64,000 nt of DNA from Chelativorans salis (GCF_025336525.1 NZ_JAOCZP010000005.1:348937-412936), one strand, 5' to 3'; shown: positions 26,627 to 38,212, counted from the stretch's first letter. The notes: generated by a model not told the origin, from the letters alone. Numbers and translations are program-made.

Positions 26627-26886
26627 GATTGTTCAAGATCCTTTTGAAGTGCGGCTTCCAGGTCCGCCGGGTCGATCGGCACCATCTGCTGCATCGAACT
26701 GCGGACGGCGATCGCCGGCAGGTGGATGAAGGCACCAACACGACGCCAGGCCAGCCGGGAAATCCCCTCGATCAATTCCTCGTCGTGGTCGACGCGGTAT
26801 TTTCCCGCCGGCTGCAGCGCGTCGATGCCGGGCAACGGGAAAGCGGACGAGAAGCGAACGACGGTCTGCGTAGTGCGTGTTGTCAT
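26623..26886 (-). CDS. Conserved small hypothetical protein (87 aa), first gene of the operon
   Basis: ATG 26886 follows GGAG about ten bases upstream; an earlier in-frame start is possible. The 87 residues run TTRTTQTVVRFSSAFPLPG, then LQPAGKYRVDHDEELIEG and VPIDPADLEAALQKDLEQ, a pattern common in rhizobial small-gene clusters. The role is unknown. It heads the six-gene operon and is divergent from groES with about 500 bp between. Confidence 0.75.
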   Translation of the reverse strand: MTTRTTQTVVRFSSAFPLPGIDALQPAGKYRVDHDEELIEGISRLAWRRVGAFIHLPAIAVRSSMQQMVPIDPADLEAALQKDLEQS

Positions 26887-27394
26887 GGTTAGATGTCTCC
26901 GCAGGAGCACGCGGAAACGCCTCCTGCATCATTCCCATCCGAACCGGAACGAATTCCCAGGCTGCCAGTACATCCGTGGTCAGCGCCGGGGTTCATTCTA
27001 GGTTCGAACGGGCGGCATGCGCGCCGGATTGACGCCATGCATTCGCTGTCGAGAATTCGGTGGTGAATGGCGGGTCGAAGTCTCTGACACCGCGAAGCCA
27101 AATCGGCCAAATCAACGTATCTTTTACATACACTTCAAACTTGCTCCAAACAAGGCGTCTTTCTGGTTTTATTTGCGGGCCGGGACCAAAGGTTTTCAAT
27201 GATTACGTGCGAAAAAGGAAGCCTCCAAGAAAAAATCTCGATCTGCGGGAGAAAAACGAGGAAGCATCGAATATTACCGGAATCGTTATTTTTGACTGCC
27301 AAGAATAAATTTTTTAGCACTCCTATCATTCAAGTGCCAAAGGCGTTATGTTGTCGAGGTGGTCGCCCTACACGCCGACCTCAGAAAGAACCCA
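26887..27394. other. Divergent control region between the small-gene operon and groES
   Basis: No gene is supported here. From about 27090 to 27340 the sequence is clearly AT-rich relative to the rest of the region. It holds the CIRCE element and a TTGACT at 27292-27297 that could be a -35 box for groES. Confidence 0.6.
27314..27340. promoter_or_regulatory. CIRCE element (HrcA operator) before groES
   Basis: TTAGCACTC, nine bases, then AAGTGCCAA. The consensus is TTAGCACTC-N9-GAGTGCTAA: the left arm is exact and the right has two mismatches. It lies 54 bp before the groES start. HrcA bound here represses the operon until heat stress. Confidence 0.88.
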
Positions 27395-27712
27395 ATGAAA
27401 TTCCGTCCACTCCACGACCGTGTCGTCATCCGACGCGCGGAAGGCGATTTGCAGTCAAAGGGCGGGATCATCATTCCCGACACAGCCAAGGAAAAGCCTC
27501 AGGAAGGCGAAGTGATCGCCGTCGGCCCCGGTTCGCGTGACGAGAGCGGGAAGCTGATCCCGCTGGACGTCAAGACGGGCGATATAGTCCTGTTCGGCAA
27601 ATGGTCCGGGACCGAGATCAAGATCGATGGCGAAGACCTTCTGATCATGAAGGAGGCCGACATCATGGGCATCGTTGAAAAGACCGAGGCGGCCACCAAG
27701 AAAGCCGCCTGA
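27395..27712 (+). CDS. groES: Co-chaperonin GroES
   Basis: The ATG 27395 reading gives 105 residues starting [16 protein letters not shown], the standard GroES N-terminus. The mobile loop is present ([19 protein letters not shown]) with the IIIPD tripeptide region that contacts GroEL. It caps the GroEL ring during folding. The groEL gene follows 38 bp downstream, and expression should be HrcA-controlled through the upstream CIRCE. Confidence 0.96.
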   Translation: MKFRPLHDRVVIRRAEGDLQSKGGIIIPDTAKEKPQEGEVIAVGPGSRDESGKLIPLDVKTGDIVLFGKWSGTEIKIDGEDLLIMKEADIMGIVEKTEAATKKAA

Positions 27713-27735
27713 CCAATCTCTGATCTCAAACCTGA

Positions 27736-29385
<1,650 letters not shown>

Positions 29386-29401
29386 GAACGGTGCCGGAAC
29401 C

Positions 29402-29422
29402 GTCCGGCCAGCGCGGCCGGAC
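29402..29422 (+). terminator. Hairpin after groEL (no U-tract)
   Basis: GTCCGGCC and GGCCGGAC form a perfect 8-bp stem around AGCGC, 17 bp after the groEL stop. No T run follows, so it may be an mRNA-stabilising or pausing hairpin rather than a strong terminator. Confidence 0.4.
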
Positions 29423-29459
29423 AAAGCCACCCGCGCTCTAACCTGGAAGGAAAATCTCC

Positions 29460-29853
29460 ATGGCCACTCATAACAAGGCCAAACTATCTCTCTCCCGACG
29501 TTGGGAAGACTACCAGCCTTCGAAGTCCATTTTGGCCTGGGCCAGCATCGCGGCGGTGATCGCCACGGTCGTCGTCGGGTTCAGCTGGGGGTGGCTGGGT
29601 CACAGGTGGCACGTCGCGAACCATAGCCGCAGCGGCCGGTGACACGGCACGCGGAGAACTGGCGTCCGCCATATGCGTCGAACGGTTCAACGCGGCACCG
29701 GATGCGGCGGCGCGCCTCGCGGAGTTCAAGGCCATACCAAACAGCTTTAAGAAGCGGCAGTTCGTGGAAGCGGGCGGCTGGACAACCATGCCTGGACAGA
29801 CCTCTCCCGACAGGCGCGGCGCAGAAGCCTGCGCGGTCGCTCTCGCTGCCTAA
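29460..29853 (+). pseudogene. Frameshifted small membrane-protein gene
   Basis: The first 43 codons encode KLSLSRRWEDYQPSK and one membrane helix (ILAWASIAAVIATVVVGFSWG). The frame then ends at 29642, but shifting one base near 29588 gives a smooth continuation (GWVTGGTSRTIAAAAG, then ICVERFNAAPDAAARLAEF and FVEAGGWTTMPG) to TAA 29851. That continuation matches a rhizobial family of one-helix proteins of about 130 residues. A single-base insertion in or beside the G run explains it. A sequencing error or slippage cannot be excluded. Confidence 0.72.
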
Positions 29854-29935
29854 AGCTCGAGAATTGAAACGGCGACCGCCAGGACGCCCGCCCCGGGCGC
29901 GCGCTTCCGATCAATCTGAGCAAGGAATGCGACTG

Positions 29936-30103
29936 ATGATCACTTTCGTAAAGAAAGCCGAGCCCAAACCTGCGCCCGATGAGAGCGAAGGGAACCGCTT
30001 CGAGCAGATCCGCAAGGCTGCGAAAGAAGGGCAGCGGAAATCCGACACCGACGGAACCCGACGCCGCGCCCACCAGAAGGCTGAGGACAACAGGCTGATC
30101 TGA
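29936..30103 (+). CDS. Small charged hypothetical protein (55 aa)
   Basis: ATG 29936, nine bases after AAGGA, encodes MITFVKKAEPKPAPDESEG, then RFEQIRKAAKEGQRKSD and QKAEDNRLI. It is hydrophilic and probably helical. An upstream ATG (29927) would add three residues. It belongs with the small genes around groESL; I know no function. Confidence 0.6.
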   Translation: MITFVKKAEPKPAPDESEGNRFEQIRKAAKEGQRKSDTDGTRRRAHQKAEDNRLI

Positions 30104-30137
30104 GGTGCATGCGCCCTACCCGAAAAGGCAGCATCCG

Positions 30138-30251
30138 ATGAGATATCTTGATCTAATAAAGACGGAGCCGTCGCTCTGGCTCCTGATACTGATGGTCGGC
30201 GGCGTGGTCGCCACGCTTCTCTACGTGGTTTTGACCAGCATCACCTATTGA
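30138..30251 (+). CDS. One-helix membrane peptide (37 aa)
   Basis: ATG 30138 to TGA 30249-30251 encodes MRYLDLIKTEPSLWLLILM and one hydrophobic helix (VGGVVATLLYVVL). AAGG lies about eight bases before the start. Small single-helix proteins often tune larger membrane proteins, but nothing here identifies a partner. Confidence 0.5.
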   Translation: MRYLDLIKTEPSLWLLILMVGGVVATLLYVVLTSITY

Positions 30252-31113
30252 CCGAACTGCGTGCGGACATGTGTCCTGTGCCGTGCTGCCGTCGCGCGCT
30301 CGAGCGGCACGGGTGCGGCACTGCAACCAGTGTCAAACAGGCAACTGGTGAACGCTCCGCGGGTGATAAGCACGTTTGAGAGGAGCGCGCAGATGGCTTC
30401 TCGTCACCGTATATCGGATCCTTGCTTACCATAGGCCAGATGATCGGCGAGGTCGCGACTTCCCCCTCAACATGTTCCGGCTGAGAGACGATTGTCGAGA
30501 TCGTGCCGTCTGAATTCCAGTCTCAGCGGTGCTGCGCCGGTCGCCTCAATCACGCCCTGTACGGCCGCAAAGTCAGTGTTGATAACGCCGTCAATGGCCT
30601 GCGCGAGAGCAGGGTGCCGTTTGCCGGCGGGCAATGTATCGGCGCCCAAATGGAGGTCAGCCGCGGTGATAGAGGCCAGGCGGAAAACCGTGTTCTCGCG
30701 CATCTCCCATCCGGCTTCGGATCTGACGAGCACCACCCGAGAAACCTGGAACATACAAGGCTTGTGTGCGAGCCGATCCGGCTCCGCGGGGGCCGATCGA
30801 CCACTACATCAAATGACTTGTTTCGGAGATCGAAACAGATAACTTTCAGACTCTTCGTCCACAGGCCTTGAGATTTGGGGCCTCTTTCCTGTATTGATCT
30901 TCACTAGGCCGCGTCTGAGAACGAGACGCTTAGCAAATCGAACTATGTGGTGGCGGTATTTTTCCGGGGTTGAACATCCCGGGCCATGTCGTGGGCCTTC
31001 TGCCCCACGCCCTACCCGGCCACCGCCGATCTAAAATTGTGCGCCTGCATTCGCCGCAAGCTGCGCCGGTGCGACCCGGGTATGCGAACACGTCAACGAC
31101 GAGAGGAGACTTC
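30252..31113. other. Long region before the betaine operon; one doubtful minus-strand ORF
   Basis: The region holds an imperfect hairpin (arms 30281-30289 and 30304-30312, one mismatch, no T run), the doubtful ORF listed separately, and the leader of the methyltransferase gene. No clear promoter was identified. Confidence 0.5.
30467..30754 (-). CDS. Hypothetical protein or gene fragment (uncertain)
   Basis: A 95-codon frame has natural-looking composition (VRSEAGWEMRENTVFRLAS, LHLGADTLPAGKRHPALAQ and VIEATGAAPLRLEFRRHD). No ribosome site precedes ATG 30754; GGATGGGAG precedes the internal ATG 30706. It matches no family I know and may be a remnant. Confidence 0.35.
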   Translation of the reverse strand: MFQVSRVVLVRSEAGWEMRENTVFRLASITAADLHLGADTLPAGKRHPALAQAIDGVINTDFAAVQGVIEATGAAPLRLEFRRHDLDNRLSAGTC

Positions 31114-32802
31114 ATGTCCAATTCGAGTGCGATGAACACGGAACTCACCCTGACCGACCAATTGTATAGCGGCAATCCGCTTCAGGATCGTGAGACGAAC
31201 CAGTATCGCAACGAGTACGTGATGAGCTTTGTCGAGAAGTGGGACGAACTGATCGACTGGCGGGCGCGCGCCGAAAGCGAGGGCCAGTTCTTCATCGATG
31301 TGTTGAGGGCCCGCGGCAAGGAAACGGTGCTTGATGTGGCGACCGGCACCGGCTTCCACTCGGTCCGCCTGACCGAGGCCGGCTTCAACGTGACCTCCGC
31401 TGACGGCTCGGCGGCGATGCTCGCCAAAGCGTTCGAGAACGGTCAGGCACGCGGCCTGATCCTCAAGACCGTGCAGGCTGACTGGCGCTGGCTCAACCGC
31501 GACATTCAAGGCAAGTACGACGCCATCATCTGCCTCGGCAACTCGTTTACGCATCTGCACGAGGAACAGGACCGTCGCCGCGCGCTCGCCGAATTCTACG
31601 CCGCGCTGAAGCATGACGGCGTCCTGATCCTCGACCAGCGCAACTACGACACCATGCTCGACGAGGGCTTTTCCTCAAAGCACAAGTACTACTACTGCGG
31701 CGATAAGGTCAGCGCGGAGCCCGAGCATATCGACGAGGGTCTCGTTCGGATGCTCTACAGCTTCCCCGACGGGGCGCAATTCACGCTGAACCTCCACCCG
31801 ATCCGCAAGAACTATGTCCGCCGTCTGCTGTCCGAGGCTGGTTTTCAGAGGGTGCGCACCTATGGCGACTTTCACGAAACCTATGCGGAGAACGATCCCG
31901 ACTTCTTCATCCATGTCGCCGAGAAGTCGACGCTGCACCTTGTGCGCTGGGGCCGTGGCGCGCATGAGAGCGGCGAGGTGGATGTACGTGACATCGCCGA
32001 GACCTATTACGACAGCAACGACGCCGACACCTTCTATTCCACCATCTGGGGCGGCGAGGATCTGCATATTGGCCTCTACGAGAGCACCCAGGACATCCGC
32101 GCCGCGAGCGACGAAACCGTCGATCGCATGGCGACCCTCGTTCCGGGCCTCGACCAGTCGACGTGCATTCTCGATATCGGCGCGGGCTACGGTGGATCGA
32201 TGCGCCGGGTGGTGCGAAAATACGGCTGCACGGCGACGTGCCTGAACATCTCCGAGACGCAGAACGACTATAACCGCGCCAAGACGCGCAACGCCGGCCT
32301 CGCCAAGAACATCGGCATCGTCCACGGTGTGTTCGAGGATATTCCAGAGGCCAAGGACAGCTACGACGTGGTGTGGAGCCAGGACGCGATCCTGCACTCC
32401 GACCAGCGCGACAAGGTGCTCGAAGAGGTCTGGCGCGTGCTGAAGCCGGGCGGCTACTTCGTCTTCACCGATCCCTGCCAGGCCGACGACGTACCCGAAG
32501 GCGTGCTGCAGCCCGTCTATGACCGGCTGCAGCTTAGCAGCCTCGGCTCGTTCCGCTTCTACCGCGAGGCGGCAGAGGCGCGCGGCTTCGAGGTGTTGCG
32601 CCAGGAGGAGATGACCAATCAGCTCCGCACCCACTACGACCGGGTGCGCGAAGAACTGATCGCCAACTACGACAAGCTGCGAGAAGGCGGCGCTTCCGCC
32701 GCGTATCTTGAAAAGATGCTCGTCGGGCTCGAGAACTGGGTGAAGGCGGCGGATGCCGGCCATCTGGCCTGGGGCATCCAACTGTTCCGCAAGCCTGCGT
32801 GA
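31114..32802 (+). CDS. Fused glycine/sarcosine/dimethylglycine N-methyltransferase (glycine betaine synthesis)
   Basis: The enzyme methylates glycine three times with SAM to give glycine betaine, a compatible solute. GAGAGGAG before ATG 31114 sets the start, giving 562 residues, the size of the fused Actinopolyspora enzyme. Domain 1 (about 1-280) is glycine/sarcosine methyltransferase-like (VLDVATGTGFHSVRL, ICLGNSFTHLHEE). Domain 2 (about 290-562) is sarcosine/dimethylglycine methyltransferase-like (YYDSNDADTFYSTIWGGED, ILDIGAGYGGSMRR, SQDAILHSD). Methionine-cycle genes follow directly, as the pathway uses three SAM per betaine. Osmotic induction is likely but not shown. Confidence 0.95.
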   Translation: MSNSSAMNTELTLTDQLYSGNPLQDRETNQYRNEYVMSFVEKWDELIDWRARAESEGQFFIDVLRARGKETVLDVATGTGFHSVRLTEAGFNVTSADGSAAMLAKAFENGQARGLILKTVQADWRWLNRDIQGKYDAIICLGNSFTHLHEEQDRRRALAEFYAALKHDGVLILDQRNYDTMLDEGFSSKHKYYYCGDKVSAEPEHIDEGLVRMLYSFPDGAQFTLNLHPIRKNYVRRLLSEAGFQRVRTYGDFHETYAENDPDFFIHVAEKSTLHLVRWGRGAHESGEVDVRDIAETYYDSNDADTFYSTIWGGEDLHIGLYESTQDIRAASDETVDRMATLVPGLDQSTCILDIGAGYGGSMRRVVRKYGCTATCLNISETQNDYNRAKTRNAGLAKNIGIVHGVFEDIPEAKDSYDVVWSQDAILHSDQRDKVLEEVWRVLKPGGYFVFTDPCQADDVPEGVLQPVYDRLQLSSLGSFRFYREAAEARGFEVLRQEEMTNQLRTHYDRVREELIANYDKLREGGASAAYLEKMLVGLENWVKAADAGHLAWGIQLFRKPA

Positions 32803-32808
32803 TTCGGG

Positions 32809-32836
32809 GGGACGGGCGGCGCCCGCCGCCCGTCCC
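32809..32836 (+). terminator. Strong hairpin between methyltransferase and methionine-cycle genes
   Basis: GGGACGGGCGG and CCGCCCGTCCC form a perfect 11-bp stem around six bases, 6 bp after the stop codon. Only two T follow. It may partially terminate or stabilise the upstream mRNA and so give more methyltransferase than methionine-cycle enzymes. Confidence 0.6.
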
Positions 32837-32876
32837 TTGACGCTTTCCAGGTCACACAAAACACGGAGCAATCCGC

Positions 32877-33198
32877 ATGGGCGGGCCTTTCCCGAAACAC
32901 CCCATCGCCGTCTCGTTCAAGCGGTTCCCGCGAACGGGGCTTCATGGACCGCGCCCGTGCCGCCGGCAGCCTCAAACGTTTCTCACAAGGCTGCGGTGTC
33001 TCGATTCCCGACTGGATGGAGGCTATGTTCAGCGGACTGGACGATGCGCCCGATATGTGCGCGATGGTAGCGGCAAGCCTTGCCAGCGAGCAGTGCCGCC
33101 GCCTCGCGACCGAAGGCGTTGTGGGCTATCACATCTATACCCTGAACAAACCGGATGTGAGTCTCTCGGTCTGCCGCGCGTTGCCCGTGCGCGGATGA
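32877..33198 (+). pseudogene. metF: metF remnant (methylenetetrahydrofolate reductase)
   Basis: The frame from 32944 encodes an 84-residue piece that matches the C-terminal end of MetF: LKRFSQGCGVSIPDWMEAMF, GLDDAPDMCAMVAASLASEQC and YHIYTLNKPDVSLSVCRAL. Just upstream, in another frame, ATG 32877 after GGAG encodes FPKHPIAVSFKRFP, resembling a MetF N-terminus. The roughly 200 residues between are gone, so the gene has an internal deletion. Intact MetF makes the 5-methyl-THF that MetH uses; here that must come from another locus. Confidence 0.8.
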
Positions 33199-33231
33199 GC
33201 GCTGAACTGGCCGCGTAGGAGGACAAAAGAT

Positions 33232-34308
33232 ATGACAGCCGACATCGAACGCCATGCCGCAGAGCGCATCCTTGTGCTCGATGGCGCGATGGGAACGATG
33301 ATCCAGCAGGAGAAGCCGAACGAGGCCGTCTATCGCGGCGAGCGCTTCAAGGATCATCCCGTCGACGTCGCCGGCAATAACGAGCTTCTCAGCCTGACTG
33401 CGCCTGACATGATCCGCGGCATCCATGCCGCCTTTCTTGAGGCCGGAGCTGACATCCTGTGCACCAACACCTTCGGCGCCAACGCGATCAGTCAAGCCGA
33501 CTATTCCATGCAATACCTGGTGGCCGAGATGAACGCGGAGAGCGTGCGGCTGGCGCGTGAGGCGGCCGATGCCGTGGCCACGCCAGAGCGGCCGCGCTGG
33601 GTTGCCGGCGGGATCGGGCCGACGAACCAGACAGCCTCGATCAGCCCCGACGTGAACGATCCGGGTTTTCGCGGCGTGACCTTTGACGACCTCGCCCGAG
33701 CCTATGGTGAGGCGGCGCGGGCGCTGATCGAAGCTGGGGCGGATTTGCTCCTGATCGAGACGATCTTCGACACGCTCAACGCCAAGGCCGCGATCTACGC
33801 CATCGAAACGCTGCGCGACGAGGGTCTCGCGGTGCCACCGCTGATGATCTCGGGCACCATCACCGATCGCTCGGGCCGCACGTTGACCGGCCAGACACCC
33901 GAAGCGTTCTGGGCGTCGATGAGCCATGCGCGCCCGTTCTCCATCGGCCTCAACTGCGCGCTGGGGGCCGGCGAGATGCGCCAGCACGTCCGCACCCTGT
34001 CGCAGGTGGCCGATACCCGCATCAGCGCCTACCCCAATGCGGGCCTGCCCAACGAGATGGGGGGCTATGACGAAACGCCAGAGGACACCGCTGGTCATCT
34101 GGGCGAATGGGCCGACTCCGGTCTCGTCAACATCGTCGGCGGCTGCTGCGGCACCACGCCTGCGCATATCGCGGCCATCGCCGAAGCGGTGAAGAACAAG
34201 CCGCCGCGCACGGTTCCATCGAAGGTGAAGCGGATGCGGCTTAGCGGGCTTGAGCTGTTCGAGGTATCGGGTGCCGAGGCCCAGCAGCCGCATGAGGGCG
34301 CCGTATGA
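33232..34308 (+). CDS. metH: Methionine synthase, homocysteine-binding subunit (split MetH, part 1)
   Basis: The 358 residues make up the homocysteine S-methyltransferase barrel of Met[14 protein letters not shown] at the start, [10 protein letters not shown], the first zinc Cys in [11 protein letters not shown] and the two zinc Cys in [11 protein letters not shown]. The TAGGAGGA site 7 bases before ATG 33232 is strong. In most bacteria this domain is fused to the B12 part; here a separate gene starts with an ATGA overlap, so both are made together. It recycles homocysteine left after SAM use. Confidence 0.94.
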   Translation: MTADIERHAAERILVLDGAMGTMIQQEKPNEAVYRGERFKDHPVDVAGNNELLSLTAPDMIRGIHAAFLEAGADILCTNTFGANAISQADYSMQYLVAEMNAESVRLAREAADAVATPERPRWVAGGIGPTNQTASISPDVNDPGFRGVTFDDLARAYGEAARALIEAGADLLLIETIFDTLNAKAAIYAIETLRDEGLAVPPLMISGTITDRSGRTLTGQTPEAFWASMSHARPFSIGLNCALGAGEMRQHVRTLSQVADTRISAYPNAGLPNEMGGYDETPEDTAGHLGEWADSGLVNIVGGCCGTTPAHIAAIAEAVKNKPPRTVPSKVKRMRLSGLELFEVSGAEAQQPHEGAV

Positions 34309-36980
34309 CCGGGATCGCGAATTTCATCAATATCGGCGAGCGGACCAACGTCACCGGCTCAGCGAAGTTCAAGAAGCTGATCATGGCCGGCGACTATGCT
34401 AGCGCGCTGGACGTCGCGCGCCAGCAGGTCGAGAACGGCGCACAGATCATCGACGTGAATATGGACGAGGGGCTGCTCGACTCGGCCGAGGCGATGAAGA
34501 CCTTCCTCAACCTCATTGCGTCGGAGCCCGACATCTCCCGTGTGCCGGTGATGATCGATAGCTCGAAGTTCGAGGTGATTGAAGCCGGGCTGAAATGCGT
34601 TCAGGGCCGCTCGGTCGTCAACTCGATCTCGCTGAAGGAGGGCGAAAAAGCGTTCCTTGAACAGGCCCGGATCGTGCGCCGCTACGGCGCGGCCGTGGTC
34701 GTCATGGCCTTCGACGAGAACGGCCAGGCTGAGACCGCTCAGCACAAGTTCGATATATGCAAGCGCTGCCATGACCTTCTGACCGAGAAGGCGGGCTTCG
34801 ATCCTTGGGACATCATCTTCGACCCCAACATCTTCGCCGTGGCGACCGGGATCGACGAGCATAACGATTATGCCGTGGCCTTCTTCGAGGCCACCCGCAT
34901 GATCAAAGAGGCGATGCCGCACTGCCACGTTTCGGGCGGGCTGTCGAACGTCTCGTTCAGCTTCCGCGGCAACAATGCGGTGCGCGAGGCGATGCACTCG
35001 GCTTTCCTCTACCATGCGATCCCGCTGGGGTTGGACATGGCAATCGTGAACGCCGGTCAGATCACCGTCTACGACGATATTCCCGACGAGCTGCGCGAGC
35101 GGGTCGAGGACGTGCTTTTAAACCGCCGCGCCGACGCGACCGAGCGGCTGTTGGAGATCGCCGACAAGTACAAGGGCTCCGGCGAGGCGGCCAAGAAGGA
35201 AGACCCCAAGTGGCGCGAGCAGCCGGTCGAAAAGCGGCTGGAGCACGCACTGGTGCATGGCATCACCGATTTCGTCATCGAGGACACGGAGGAATGCCGC
35301 CAGAAAGCGGACAAGCCGCTCGACGTGATCGAGGGACCGCTCATGGATGGCATGAACGTCGTCGGCGACCTTTTCGGCGCCGGCAAGATGTTCCTGCCGC
35401 AGGTGGTGAAGTCGGCGCGCGTCATGAAGACCGCCGTGGGCCATCTTCTGCCGTTCATGGAAGAGGAGAAGAAGAAAGCCGGCGACACCTCCGCCAAGGG
35501 CAAGGTGCTGATGGCCACCGTCAAGGGTGATGTTCACGACATCGGAAAGAACATCGTCGGCGTCGTCTTGCAGTGCAACAACTACGACGTGGTCGATCTG
35601 GGCGTGATGGTTCCGACCGAGGATATCCTTGCCAGGGCGCGCGAGGAGAAGGCCGATATCATCGGCCTTTCGGGCCTCATCACTCCCTCGCTCGACCGCA
35701 TGGTCGAAGTCGCGGCCGAGATGAAGCGGCAGGATTTCGACCTCCCATTGCTGATTGGCGGCGCGACCACATCGAAGAAGCACACCGCACTGAAGGTTGC
35801 CCCGGAATACGCGCACGGCGTGATCCATGTGGATGACGCCTCGAAGGCGGTCGGCGTCGTCTCGCGGCTTCTGTCCAAGACGGCCCGCGCGGACTACCTG
35901 GCCGGCATCGCGGCCGATCAGGAGCGGATTCGCGCTGCGGCAAGCCGCGGCGGCGACAGGCCGACGATACCGATCGCCGAGGCGCGAGCGAATGCCTTCG
36001 ACGGCGAGTGGGACAGCTACGTCCCGCCAGCGCCGCAGACGCCCGGCCTGTCCGTTATCGACGACATGCCGCTCGAAGCGCTGGTCGGCTATATCGACTG
36101 GAGTCCCTTTTTCGACACCTGGGAGATGCGCGGCAAATTCCCCGCCATCCTCGACGATCCCGACAAGGGCGCTGCCGCGCGCGAGCTTTACGACAACGCC
36201 AGGACGATGCTCAAACGGGTCATGTCCGAGGGCTGGTTCAGGCCTCGCGGTGTGGTCGGCCTCTGGCCCGCCAATCGCGACGGCGACGACGTGGTCGTGT
36301 GGACGGGCGAGGACCGCAGGTTCGAGATGGCGCGGCTGCCGCAGCTTCGCCAGCAGGGTCGAAAGTCGACCGATAGACCCAATATGTGCCTGGCCGACTT
36401 CCTGGCGCCGAAGGGCATCGACGACTGGATCGGGGCGTTCGCCGTGACCGCGGGCCATGAGGTTCACGAATTTTCCAACCGTTTCAAGGCCGCGGGCAAC
36501 GACTATGATTCGATCATGGTCCAGGCGCTCGGCGACCGCATTGCCGAGGCCTTCGCCGAGGCCTTGCATGCCCGCGTGCGCCGCTCGCTGTGGGGCTATG
36601 CTCCGGACGAGGAGCTCAACAACGAGGCGCTGATCGCCGAGCGGTATCGCGGCATCCGCCCCGCGCCCGGCTATCCGGCCTGCCCGGACCATACCGACAA
36701 GCGCACCCTCTTTTCGATGCTCGAGGCGCCTTATCACACCGGCATCGAACTGACCGAAAGCTGTGCGATGTGGCCGGCCGCGGCGGTGTCCGGCTTTTAC
36801 TTCGCCCATCCTGGCGCCCGCTATTTCGGTGTCGGCCGGATCGGCCCGGACCAAGTGGCCGATTATGCCCAGAGAAAAGGTATGGATCTGGCCGAGGTCG
36901 AACGCTGGCTGGCGCCGAGCCTCGCCTACGTTCCCGACCGCAATGCCGCGCGGGTCGAAGCCGAGGACAAGGTCGCGTGA
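34305..36980 (+). CDS. metH: Methionine synthase, folate/B12/activation subunit (split MetH, part 2)
   Basis: The 891 residues hold, in order, the pterin-binding domain ([29 protein letters not shown]), the cap, the B12-binding domain with the cobalt-ligand motif GDVHDIGKN near 408, [12 protein letters not shown], and the SAM-binding activation domain ([31 protein letters not shown]). It methylates homocysteine with 5-methyl-THF through cobalamin. Split MetH is known in some alphaproteobacteria. The position after the betaine methyltransferase points to SAM recycling. Confidence 0.96.
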   Translation: MTGIANFINIGERTNVTGSAKFKKLIMAGDYASALDVARQQVENGAQIIDVNMDEGLLDSAEAMKTFLNLIASEPDISRVPVMIDSSKFEVIEAGLKCVQGRSVVNSISLKEGEKAFLEQARIVRRYGAAVVVMAFDENGQAETAQHKFDICKRCHDLLTEKAGFDPWDIIFDPNIFAVATGIDEHNDYAVAFFEATRMIKEAMPHCHVSGGLSNVSFSFRGNNAVREAMHSAFLYHAIPLGLDMAIVNAGQITVYDDIPDELRERVEDVLLNRRADATERLLEIADKYKGSGEAAKKEDPKWREQPVEKRLEHALVHGITDFVIEDTEECRQKADKPLDVIEGPLMDGMNVVGDLFGAGKMFLPQVVKSARVMKTAVGHLLPFMEEEKKKAGDTSAKGKVLMATVKGDVHDIGKNIVGVVLQCNNYDVVDLGVMVPTEDILARAREEKADIIGLSGLITPSLDRMVEVAAEMKRQDFDLPLLIGGATTSKKHTALKVAPEYAHGVIHVDDASKAVGVVSRLLSKTARADYLAGIAADQERIRAAASRGGDRPTIPIAEARANAFDGEWDSYVPPAPQTPGLSVIDDMPLEALVGYIDWSPFFDTWEMRGKFPAILDDPDKGAAARELYDNARTMLKRVMSEGWFRPRGVVGLWPANRDGDDVVVWTGEDRRFEMARLPQLRQQGRKSTDRPNMCLADFLAPKGIDDWIGAFAVTAGHEVHEFSNRFKAAGNDYDSIMVQALGDRIAEAFAEALHARVRRSLWGYAPDEELNNEALIAERYRGIRPAPGYPACPDHTDKRTLFSMLEAPYHTGIELTESCAMWPAAAVSGFYFAHPGARYFGVGRIGPDQVADYAQRKGMDLAEVERWLAPSLAYVPDRNAARVEAEDKVA

Positions 36981-37027
36981 CTGCGTGACCGCGACCACCC
37001 CATTTCAATGCAGAGGAGAGGAACGAG

Positions 37028-38212
37028 ATGAACGACAAGACCTGGCTTTTCACCAGTGAATCGGTATCCGAGGGGCATCCCGACAAGGTCTGCGACAGAA
37101 TCTCGGATGCTGTGCTGGACGCCTATCTGGCCGCTGATCCGAACTGCCGCGTTGCCTGCGAAACGCTGGCCACCACAGACCACGTGACCATCGCCGGCGA
37201 AGTGCGCGGCCCCGACGAGGTACGCCAGCACGTCGAAGAGATCGCGCGCCGGGCGATCAAGGACATCGGCTATGAGCAGAAGGGCTTCTCCTGGAAGACC
37301 TGCGCCGTCAACAACCTGCTGCACGAGCAGTCGTCAGACATCGCAATGGGCGTCGACGAAGGCGACAAGGGCGAGGAAGGCGCCGGCGATCAGGGCATCA
37401 TGTTCGGCTATGCTTGCAACGAAACCGACGAATTGATGCCGGCCCCTATCCAGTTCTCACACCGCATCCTGCGGCTGATGGCTGAGGATCGGAAAACGGG
37501 TAGTCAGCCCAAGTTCGGCCCCGACGCCAAGAGCCAGGTGACGCTCAAATACCGCAATGGCAAGCCCGTCGGGCTCGACACAGTCGTCGTCTCGACCCAG
37601 CATGCCGAGGGCCTCAGCCAGGATGAGGTGCGCGAGCTCGTCAGGCCCTACGTCGCGGCGGTATTCCCCGAAGGTTGGACAGTGCCCGAGGACCGGTTGA
37701 TCGTGAACCCGACCGGCAATTTCGTCATCGGCGGGCCGGATGGCGACGCCGGGCTGACCGGCCGCAAGATCATCGTCGACACCTATGGCGGTGCCGCACC
37801 CCATGGCGGCGGCGCCTTCTCGGGCAAGGATCCGACCAAGGTGGACCGTTCGGCGGCCTATGCCGCCCGCTATCTTGCCAAGAACGTCGTGGCCGCGGGC
37901 CTCGCCGACAAATGCCAGATCCAGCTTGCCTACGCCATCGGCATGCCGGAGCTGGTGGCGCTGTATGTCGAGACGCTTGGCACGGGACGGGTGGACAACG
38001 ACAAGCTGTCGTCGATCCTGCGCGAGATGGTGCGCCTGACCCCGCGCGGCATCCGCGAGCATCTGGACCTTATCAAACCCATCTATGCCCGCACCGCGGC
38101 CTACGGTCATTTCGGGCGCCAGCCGGACGGCGACGGCGGCTTTTCCTGGGAAAAGACAGACCTGGCAGACGAACTGGCCCGCACCTTCGGCGCCACGCTG
38201 GCGGCAGAGTGA
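37028..38212 (+). CDS. metK: S-adenosylmethionine synthetase
   Basis: The 394-residue enzyme makes SAM from methionine and ATP. Standard motifs are present: [16 protein letters not shown] at the start, [18 protein letters not shown], the P-loop-like [19 protein letters not shown] and the [10 protein letters not shown] ending. It lies 47 bp after metH with GAGGAG upstream and closes the cassette. It would supply the SAM used by the first gene. An S-adenosylhomocysteine hydrolase, the remaining cycle enzyme, is not in the window. Confidence 0.97.
   Translation: MNDKTWLFTSESVSEGHPDKVCDRISDAVLDAYLAADPNCRVACETLATTDHVTIAGEVRGPDEVRQHVEEIARRAIKDIGYEQKGFSWKTCAVNNLLHEQSSDIAMGVDEGDKGEEGAGDQGIMFGYACNETDELMPAPIQFSHRILRLMAEDRKTGSQPKFGPDAKSQVTLKYRNGKPVGLDTVVVSTQHAEGLSQDEVRELVRPYVAAVFPEGWTVPEDRLIVNPTGNFVIGGPDGDAGLTGRKIIVDTYGGAAPHGGGAFSGKDPTKVDRSAAYAARYLAKNVVAAGLADKCQIQLAYAIGMPELVALYVETLGTGRVDNDKLSSILREMVRLTPRGIREHLDLIKPIYARTAAYGHFGRQPDGDGGFSWEKTDLADELARTFGATLAAE

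Noticed and set aside
31675..32871. 398-codon frame antisense to the methyltransferase fusion
   Set aside because: Shadow; the plus strand has two complete SAM-binding domains.
35118..36998. 626-codon frame antisense to metH
   Set aside because: Shadow of the B12/activation subunit despite its length.
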